Of a DNA stretch of 10,864 nucleotides, positions 6,321 through 10,864 are shown in pieces; within the stretch, counting starts at the first letter, position 1; every line of letters starts with the position of its first letter. A model generated the notes under the pieces. The model did not search any database and was not told where the DNA came from. It was given only the letters and a program-made list of their open reading frames with translations. The DNA lies in assembly GCA_020355945.1 (NCBI GenBank), contig CP070627.1:6977754-6988617 (forward strand), given 5' to 3'. The DNA is from Candidatus Aminicenantota bacterium. GTDB taxonomy: Bacteria > Acidobacteriota > Aminicenantia > UBA2199. The translations under genes were made by a program, and so were the position numbers.

Positions 6321-8777
6321 TTATTTTATTTTCTTCGCCCTCATATCTCCCTTATCTTTATGGATGATCAATAATTGAATGACTGCACCCCGGTCATCCT
6401 TGATAAAGGTCACCCACACAGGGGCTTCTTTAATAAAATATTTGGTCTCGGACTCAGGGAATAATTCAAACTTTTGCTGTTCACTTTGTTTGGCAATTAG
6501 CCTATTATCCTTCTTTAGAATCGTTATAACCGCTCCCGGCTCAACTTCATATTGCCCCACGTAAGCATCATAGATTTTGGGATCAACTTTTATGGCTTTC
6601 GGTTCTTCTATACTCTTTTCCTGCTGCCAAAAGGGGTATTGGTTGATTGGCTCCGGTGGCCAGGCCATGTTTTTAGCACCCTCGATATATTCTTTGCCAT
6701 CTTCCTCTAACATAAAATCCTGTTGAATCAAATCTTTTACAGCCTTTATCACTTTTTCCACATAATCCTGTTTTGTCGGGTATCGCGCTTCTATTGATGG
6801 CCTGGGATCATTGGTTTTCTTACGCTGGGCTTCGGTTATGGCAAAAGGCCAGAAAGAACCATCACACCGGAACAAAAACTCCGGCGCCCCATATTTTGCC
6901 TGCCGGGGGTTCCAACCTTGATACGTTCCCAATGGAACCTGCAGCTCAGGCAAACGAATACCACCTATACTGTTGCCGTCACTGTCAAAATTAGGCACCA
7001 GGGTAATATAGGGTTCACCCATTTCCGGGGGCACCACGGTAATGATGCCTTCCTGCCAGAATTTGTCGCCATAATTTACCCGGGGGGGCTGTAAATTTTT
7101 CCCGGGATGCCTCATTCCCGGGATTTTCGGGAACTGTTTTTTGTGTTGGGCCGCGGTGATTAATTCATTGCGGTCAATCCGGGGATAAGTACTGGGAGGA
7201 GGTTCTATCCCTTCTGTGACCCAGCGGTCCAGGGCTTTCAATAAGGCACGGGAAATAGGCCAATGATCGATCACACTCAACGAGTGCTCACAAATATCTA
7301 TTTCCCTGGTGGATGGGGTGCTGTGACCCGCCCCGCAGGTGACATAAATCCGTACCTTTTCATGAACCGGCGCATCTTTTTTACCCAATACATCCGTATG
7401 AAACAGAGAAGCGGTCCGGGTCCAATATTCGGCATCATTGTTGGTGACCATGATATAAGGTATCTTGCCTAATTTTTTGGCCACGGCTAACACATCGCCT
7501 TTTTGCCCGGTGAGCGGGTCCTCTTGCGGGGCAAAGTTAAAAGGAAAGAAATCCCCGGGCATGTAATTTAATTCAAAATGAAGGGGAATATTGGTATTTA
7601 GCCCGAAACGATGATTAAACCCCCCTTTACCGGCCCCACCTACATGAATCCTGGCCCCATCGATCACCATTCGACCGGCCTCGTCCACATGAAACCCCTG
7701 GTAGATCATATGGGTAATAAAACGCCCGGATTGAGACATCCCAAAAATATAAACCTTCTCCGGGTCCGGGGTACCGGGGGGGCGCTTTTCGAGAAAACTG
7801 TCCCGTGAAGCATCCGGACGCCCCTGCATAAGCTTTTCATTAATTAAAGGATTGGGTTGGTTATACCGGTCAGTGGTGTTAAAACGAAAGAAAGAGATGG
7901 CGTCACGGGCCGCGGCAAAACCAAGACCCACTACACGGGGATTTGTGGCAATATAAATTAATTCATAAATCTTTCCCGGTTGGAACCCCGGTTCCAGGTA
8001 AACGTATGTGGGGTCCGGGACCAATTGATCACCCTGCAACCGGGCAAATTTCCATTGGCTGTGGGGGATGAGTACTCGTTTGCCCCGCGGCGATTCACGA
8101 ACCGTTAACCGACCCGTACTCCGATCATTAATATCCACCGCCGGGTACCCACGGCTGTTCCCCCAGGTAATGGGTTCGCATTTGCTGACTTCACCTGTGT
8201 CGATTAATACAATTTCCGCGGCAATTTCCTGGGTAATGGGTTTGCCGTCGATAGTGACAATAGGCAAATCCACTTGCATGCGATTAAGGCCGGGCCGCAC
8301 ATCCCAATTCCATGCCGCCCACAACAAGGTGTAACCCTCTTTCATTAAGAAACCATTACCGGCGTGTACCGGTTGGGAAGGGTCATTACTAAAAAGAGCA
8401 TTGTTCATCAATCCCAATACATACAGGTCACCGCGGTTGCTGACATCAAAAATCATGCGGTGATTGCCTTTTTTTAAGTCCATTGGTTTAAGCAGGATGA
8501 ATTCCCCTGCAAATTCCACCATGCCTTTGGCATTTTTCGGGGCGTACTTTAAATCGATGATGCGGGAATTGGCAGGATTACCGGGGTCAACACGGTAATG
8601 CAGCCGGCCTTTGATTTTCTCATAAGCACCTACATCCCCAAATTTCATGCCATCGGCAAATACCTGGCGAGAGGTGATCTCAAGTTTTGCCACTTCGGCA
8701 AAAACCCAATGCACCGAAACCAGGAAAAATAGACATACAAAAAACAAACCACCTGTGATTAATCTTCTTTTTTGCAT
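6321..8777 (-). CDS. secreted alpha/beta hydrolase with DUF3471-like C-terminus
   Basis: An 818-residue exported protein. Residues 1-27 are a signal peptide (basic MQKRR, hydrophobic core, VFA before E28). The body matches the large 'alpha/beta hydrolase domain-containing' family (PF20091-like): GMSQSGRF (346-353) is the nucleophile elbow with S348 the likely catalytic serine, the acid probably lies in TNNDAEYW (445-452), and H485 in GAGHS is the likely histidine. Residues about 730-818 (YVGQYEVEPG, then FELFPESETKYF) look like a DUF3471 domain, commonly found at the C-terminus of secreted hydrolases. The substrate is unknown; an ester or amide is likely. A strong Shine-Dalgarno (GGAGG, 5 bp before ATG) fixes the start. 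The gene appears monocistronic, with its own -10 about 90 bp upstream. Confidence 0.85.
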   Translation of the reverse strand: MQKRRLITGGLFFVCLFFLVSVHWVFAEVAKLEITSRQVFADGMKFGDVGAYEKIKGRLHYRVDPGNPANSRIIDLKYAPKNAKGMVEFAGEFILLKPMDLKKGNHRMIFDVSNRGDLYVLGLMNNALFSNDPSQPVHAGNGFLMKEGYTLLWAAWNWDVRPGLNRMQVDLPIVTIDGKPITQEIAAEIVLIDTGEVSKCEPITWGNSRGYPAVDINDRSTGRLTVRESPRGKRVLIPHSQWKFARLQGDQLVPDPTYVYLEPGFQPGKIYELIYIATNPRVVGLGFAAARDAISFFRFNTTDRYNQPNPLINEKLMQGRPDASRDSFLEKRPPGTPDPEKVYIFGMSQSGRFITHMIYQGFHVDEAGRMVIDGARIHVGGAGKGGFNHRFGLNTNIPLHFELNYMPGDFFPFNFAPQEDPLTGQKGDVLAVAKKLGKIPYIMVTNNDAEYWTRTASLFHTDVLGKKDAPVHEKVRIYVTCGAGHSTPSTREIDICEHSLSVIDHWPISRALLKALDRWVTEGIEPPPSTYPRIDRNELITAAQHKKQFPKIPGMRHPGKNLQPPRVNYGDKFWQEGIITVVPPEMGEPYITLVPNFDSDGNSIGGIRLPELQVPLGTYQGWNPRQAKYGAPEFLFRCDGSFWPFAITEAQRKKTNDPRPSIEARYPTKQDYVEKVIKAVKDLIQQDFMLEEDGKEYIEGAKNMAWPPEPINQYPFWQQEKSIEEPKAIKVDPKIYDAYVGQYEVEPGAVITILKKDNRLIAKQSEQQKFELFPESETKYFIKEAPVWVTFIKDDRGAVIQLLIIHKDKGDMRAKKIK

Positions 8778-8781
8778 CAGT

Positions 8782-8788
8782 TCCTCCT
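8782..8788 (-). promoter_or_regulatory. strong ribosome binding site of the hydrolase gene
   Basis: On the minus strand AAAGGAGGAACTG precedes the ATG at 8777. The near-perfect Shine-Dalgarno decides the start and contrasts with the four genes in this window that have none or only a minimal one. Confidence 0.85.
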
Positions 8789-8803
8789 TTTTTTAATTTT
8801 AGC

Positions 8804-8830
8804 CGCGAAGGTACGCGAAGAAACGCGAAA
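8804..8830. repeat. 10-bp-period CGCGAA repeat
   Basis: CGCGAAGGTA, CGCGAAGAAA and CGCGAAAATA start at 8804, 8814 and 8824, an exact 10-bp period. The motif lies in the predicted 5' leader of the hydrolase mRNA, directly upstream of the ribosome binding site. Similar (C)GCGAAG short tandem repeats occur in intergenic DNA of many environmental bacteria. No function can be assigned. Confidence 0.6.
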
Positions 8831-8835
8831 ATATT

Positions 8836-8854
8836 CCCCGCGCCGCGGGGTTTT
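8836..8854 (+). terminator. GC-rich palindrome with short T-run
   Basis: CCCCGCGCCGCGGGG can form a 6-bp GC stem around a 3-nt loop and is followed by TTTT on the plus strand. No plus-strand gene ends here, so on the minus strand it would instead be a hairpin in the leader of the hydrolase mRNA. A copy of its 13-bp core recurs at 8940-8952. Confidence 0.4.
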
Positions 8855-8862
8855 CATAAGAG

Positions 8863-8868
8863 ATTATA
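8863..8868 (-). promoter_or_regulatory. candidate -10 box of the hydrolase gene
   Basis: TATAAT on the minus strand lies between the XRE gene terminator region and the hydrolase start and would give a leader of about 80 nt. No convincing -35 is seen at the right distance (AAACCA at 17 bp), so this promoter may need an activator or another sigma factor. Confidence 0.35.
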
Positions 8869-8939
8869 CGTAATAACACTTAAGCTGGTTTCATTTCAAG
8901 AGAAAAGGTGCCAGGCCAGAATATTTAAAATATAGGCCC

Positions 8940-8952
8940 CCCGCGCCGCGGG
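8940..8952 (-). terminator. GC palindrome after the XRE gene
   Basis: CCCGCGCCGCGGG begins 4 bp beyond the TGA of the XRE gene and forms a compact GC hairpin; on the minus strand it is followed by a G-run and then TATATTTT, an imperfect U-tract. It is a plausible terminator between the XRE gene and the hydrolase gene. The core is identical to that of the palindrome at 8836-8850. Confidence 0.45.
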
Positions 8953-8956
8953 TTTC

Positions 8957-9442
8957 TCAGGGTTGATTACGGGAAATGGAGGGCATGGAGGCATCCACAA
9001 GCTCGCGATTTTCTATCTTAAACCTCTGGAAATGAACCAACACTTCATGGTACAACAACGGGATATGCTTCATGTGCTGCAATAACTCTTGCAATTCCGG
9101 CCTGGAGGTTATCTCTCCTGCTTTCTCCTCCTGTTCTTTCAGCTTTTCACGCATCAGCTCCAGTTCTTTATCCAGTTCCTTTTCTCTATCCTTTTCTTTG
9201 CAATACATGGGTTCCTTACCGAACAAAAGCCAATCCACGGATATATCATAAGCCTCTGACAACTGGTACAGGGTGTTTAAACCGGGATATGTTTGGCTAT
9301 TCTCGTTTTTGTAATAAGAGTTGTAATTGAGCCCCAACCGCTCAGCCATATCCTGTGCGGAATAGTTTAACTGCTTTCGCAGCAGCTTCAACCTTTCTCC
9401 GATACCATCCAATGTTTTTATCTTGCCTTTATATTTTTTCAT
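8957..9442 (-). CDS. XRE-family helix-turn-helix regulator
   Basis: A 161-residue cytoplasmic protein. Residues about 13-76 form an XRE/Cro-CI helix-turn-helix (GERLKLLRKQLNYSAQDMAE, then RLGLNYNSYYKNENSQTYPG and LYQLSEAYDISVDWLLFG), matching the family pattern including the W-L-L-F-G end. Residues 82-112 are highly charged (KEKDREKELDKELELMREKL) and should form a coiled coil for dimerisation. The remainder is helical and unrecognised. The start is set by AAGGAG 8 bp upstream. An extended -10 promoter lies behind it, and behind that a phased 21-bp repeat array, which could be its operator region, though this is inference. Known relatives are repressors of prophages, toxin-antitoxin or mobile-element genes. 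Confidence 0.85.
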   Translation of the reverse strand: MKKYKGKIKTLDGIGERLKLLRKQLNYSAQDMAERLGLNYNSYYKNENSQTYPGLNTLYQLSEAYDISVDWLLFGKEPMYCKEKDREKELDKELELMREKLKEQEEKAGEITSRPELQELLQHMKHIPLLYHEVLVHFQRFKIENRELVDASMPSISRNQP

Positions 9443-9474
9443 TTTTAAAGCTCCTTCATTGTTTTTGAGCTATT

Positions 9475-9483
9475 ATTATATCA
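9475..9483 (-). promoter_or_regulatory. extended -10 promoter of the XRE gene
   Basis: On the minus strand TGATATAAT gives a perfect TATAAT with the upstream TG of extended -10 promoters. No good -35 is present, which is usual for this class. The start point near 9468 gives a leader of about 26 nt that contains the AAGGAG site (9451-9456). Confidence 0.6.
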
Positions 9484-9519
9484 AAATTTTATGCGGATGT
9501 TTCGTTTTTTGTGAAAAAA

Positions 9520-9771
9520 GATTATTAGTAAGGGCTTTTTATTTCTGAATTGGGAGATTTCGGTGTTTGGAAAAGACATAAATTTGATTAGTAGGGATAT
9601 TTGAATTCATAAATGGGATGATTAGTTTCTATAAAAGGATAAAATATTTTTAGGGCAGGATTAAAGCATTTTTGATTGAAATTATTTATTTCTATCAAGG
9701 GATCAATATGCATCAAGAGAAAATAAGATATCTCCTGATAAGGATTATTTATTTCTTAAATAGGATAAATC
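9520..9771. repeat. degenerate 21-bp tandem repeat array (twelve units)
   Basis: Cut into 21-bp units starting at 9520, the sequence shows a common column pattern: ATTTCT at the start and A/G-G-G-A-T at columns 12-16. Over the twelve units column 12 is always a purine, column 14 is G in 10, column 15 is A in 11 and column 16 is T in 9. The best copies are ATTTCTATCAAGGGATCAAT (9688), ATTTCTTAAATAGGATAAAT (9751), GTTTCTATAAAAGGATAAAA (9625) and AATTCATAAATGGGATGATT (9604). Units have drifted but no insertion or deletion has broken the phase. It is not coding: stops occur in all frames checked. The 21-bp period is two turns of B-DNA, so every core faces the same side. The array separates the XRE gene from the ATPase-type genes. 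Function unknown; operator, iteron-like or structural roles are conceivable. Confidence 0.75.
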
Positions 9772-9785
9772 ATTGCTCCGTTTAG

Positions 9786-10051
9786 AAGAATACATTTTCC
9801 CAATCCTTAAAAAAAATAATAGGAAGAGGTTTCCTCTACCTGGATAAGACCGGTTATATCGCAAAATTAATCAAATACTTGTGTTAATACCGGACAATAT
9901 CGGTACACCAATCCGGACCAATCGAGGTCGAATCGACCAGGTAATTGAAACGGACAGCAGGATTTATATTTTCGAGTTTAGGCTGGAAAGCGCTCAAAAA
10001 GCCATCAATCAAATCCATGACAAGAAAAATTATGAGAAATATCAAAAGGTT
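9786..10051 (+). pseudogene. remnant of AAA-ATPase_like / DUF1703 gene, middle deleted
   Basis: Two ends of one known protein family lie side by side in different frames. The first piece (9786-9887) reads IIGRGFLYLDKTGYIAKLIK and stops; it matches the N-terminal YVDKTEYIxKLI signature of AAA-ATPase_like proteins (PF09820). The second (about 9890-10045) reads TNRGRIDQVIET, then IYIFEFRL, then AQKAINQIHDKKNYEKY; it matches the C-terminal PD-(D/E)XK nuclease domain of the same proteins (DUF1703, PF08011). In intact members several hundred residues separate these parts, so most of the gene including the P-loop is gone. The usual catalytic Lys of the E-F-K motif is Arg here. The second piece is in frame with the downstream ATPase, but that gene has its own promoter and ATG. 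Clearly non-functional as a nuclease-ATPase. Confidence 0.75.
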
Positions 10052-10078
10052 GAAAAAAAGCAGTCAGCGTATTATAAT
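10050..10078 (+). promoter_or_regulatory. promoter of the ATPase gene (leaderless)
   Basis: TTGAAA (5 of 6), a 17-bp spacer and a perfect TATAAT are followed by six A residues and the ATG at 10085. This is the same geometry as at 3807-3842. It overlaps the end of the DUF1703 remnant, and no Shine-Dalgarno is present. Confidence 0.72.
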
Positions 10079-10084
10079 AAAAAA

Positions 10085-10864
10085 ATGAAAAACAATAAGC
10101 TAACCTACCGCCAGGATGTCGCATTTATTAATAGAGAAAGCGAGCTCCAGGACTTAAGGAATTTTGTAGATAAAAGACCATCTGAAATCCTCTTTCTCCA
10201 TGGCCCTAAATCCTCCGGTAAAACCACCCTGCTCTACAAATTCCTGGAAAAAATCCAAAAAGAACAAAAACTGGATATCAAGTTCCTGAACTTGAGAGAA
10301 AAATTAATAGGTAATTACAAAGATTTTATCCGTACATTCTTTGGTGTTAATTATATCCGGACAAAAGAGAATTTAGAAGAAGATGGGAACAATAAATATA
10401 GCTTAGTTAATTTCTGTGACTTGCCGGAAGAAGTGATAGGGAAACTTAAGAAAGGCGAATTGGATCCCTTTGAAATAATGATTAGAGAGTTTATTAAATT
10501 AAACGAAAAAGATATAAAACCCCTGACGATAATCGACGAACTAAATGCTATTAAACATATTTATATGGAGAATGGAAAAGAAAAGAGGCTGATTACTGAA
10601 CTGCTCAACTTTTTTATTACTGTAACCAATAAAAGGCATTTGGCGCACATTATTATTTCTTCATCAAATCTGGATTTTTTAAATAATTCGGATATCGATT
10701 CCAAATTAAGGAAATCATTATTATTCTACAAAGTGGATTATCTTCCCCGGGAAGATGTGATGGAGTGGCTGCTGAACCTGGAAAAATACTCCAAAATAAA
10801 AGATTATACCCTGACTGAAGAAGATGCAGAAAAAATATGGGATACGGTTGGCGGCAGCATGTGG
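10085..10864 (+). CDS. P-loop ATPase, archaeal-ATPase type, 3' end outside window
   Basis: The first 260 residues of an ATPase that runs off the right edge. After a short polar start comes the FINRESELQDL motif (14-24) typical of archaeal-type (PF01637-like) ATPases, then Walker A GPKSSGKTT (40-48), Walker B LTIIDE (147-152) and a sensor-like HIIISSSNLDFL (188-199). PREDVMEWLL (221-230) belongs to the following helical part. Many members continue into a winged helix and a PD-(D/E)XK-like nuclease domain, which would lie beyond the window. The start was chosen at ATG 10085 because a near-consensus promoter ends 6 bp before it; the frame is open back to 9848, with a GTG at 9881, but those codons encode the DUF1703 remnant. 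The role is unknown; relatives are often in mobile or accessory regions. Confidence 0.82.
   Translation, partial: MKNNKLTYRQDVAFINRESELQDLRNFVDKRPSEILFLHGPKSSGKTTLLYKFLEKIQKEQKLDIKFLNLREKLIGNYKDFIRTFFGVNYIRTKENLEEDGNNKYSLVNFCDLPEEVIGKLKKGELDPFEIMIREFIKLNEKDIKPLTIIDELNAIKHIYMENGKEKRLITELLNFFITVTNKRHLAHIIISSSNLDFLNNSDIDSKLRKSLLFYKVDYLPREDVMEWLLNLEKYSKIKDYTLTEEDAEKIWDTVGGSMW

Noticed and set aside
6303..6332. Stem TCTAT/ATAGA followed by T-rich DNA as a terminator
   Set aside because: The stem is only 5 AT-rich base pairs, the T-run is interrupted and lies on the wrong strand for the hydrolase gene.
6379..8334. Several plus-strand frames of 60-90 codons opposite the hydrolase gene
   Set aside because: They are antisense shadows of a long, well-supported gene and lack start signals and recognisable domains.
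9520..9771. 21-bp array as a CRISPR or as a 7-residue protein repeat
   Set aside because: There are no unique spacers between conserved repeats and no cas genes, and both strands contain stop codons in the frames examined across the array.
9881..10084. GTG at 9881 as the start of the ATPase
   Set aside because: The added codons encode a DUF1703 remnant, there is no Shine-Dalgarno, and a near-consensus promoter ends 6 bp before ATG 10085.

Overview
The window looks like bacterial chromosome of AT-rich to moderate composition, with roomy intergenic gaps, many short tandem repeats, gene remnants and mobile-element genes. The mix (IS66-type transposase, lone DruA-family protein, DUF1703/AAA-ATPase_like debris, archaeal-type ATPase, large secreted alpha/beta hydrolase) is typical of repeat-rich environmental bacteria such as Desulfobacterota or Acidobacteriota/Aminicenantes-like lineages. 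No rRNA, tRNA or marker gene is present, so this placement is a guess.

Left part (1-2741): a 9-bp tandem repeat at the edge, an IS66-family transposase (tnpC-like, minus strand), a 70-bp array of ten 7-bp repeats that contains the transposase start codon, and upstream on the same strand a DUF4338/DruA-family gene without any other Druantia component. The two genes probably form one transcription unit, perhaps one mobile element.

Middle (2742-5887): an orphan consensus promoter, a small multi-pass membrane protein (minus), a 367-bp gap with two short coding-like scraps, a soluble alkaline-phosphatase-superfamily phosphodiesterase (plus), and an AT-hook plus winged-helix DNA-binding protein (plus) with its own promoter and Shine-Dalgarno.

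Right part (5888-10864): a 433-bp gap with no gene, a secreted 818-residue alpha/beta hydrolase with a C-terminal DUF3471-like domain (minus), paired GC-rich palindromes, an XRE-family regulator (minus), then a decayed but strictly phased 21-bp tandem repeat array (9520-9771). After it come the remnant of an AAA-ATPase_like/DUF1703 gene whose middle has been deleted, and a P-loop ATPase running off the right edge.

Two signals stand out. One is the 21-bp array, whose core A/G-G-G-A-T recurs on exactly the same phase for about twelve units between the XRE gene and the ATPase genes. The other is promoter architecture: the ATPase and the phosphodiesterase both show a near-consensus -35, 17-bp spacer and TATAAT, then 6 bp, then ATG, which predicts leaderless mRNAs; DruA and the membrane protein have weaker versions. 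The remaining full genes use clear Shine-Dalgarno sites.
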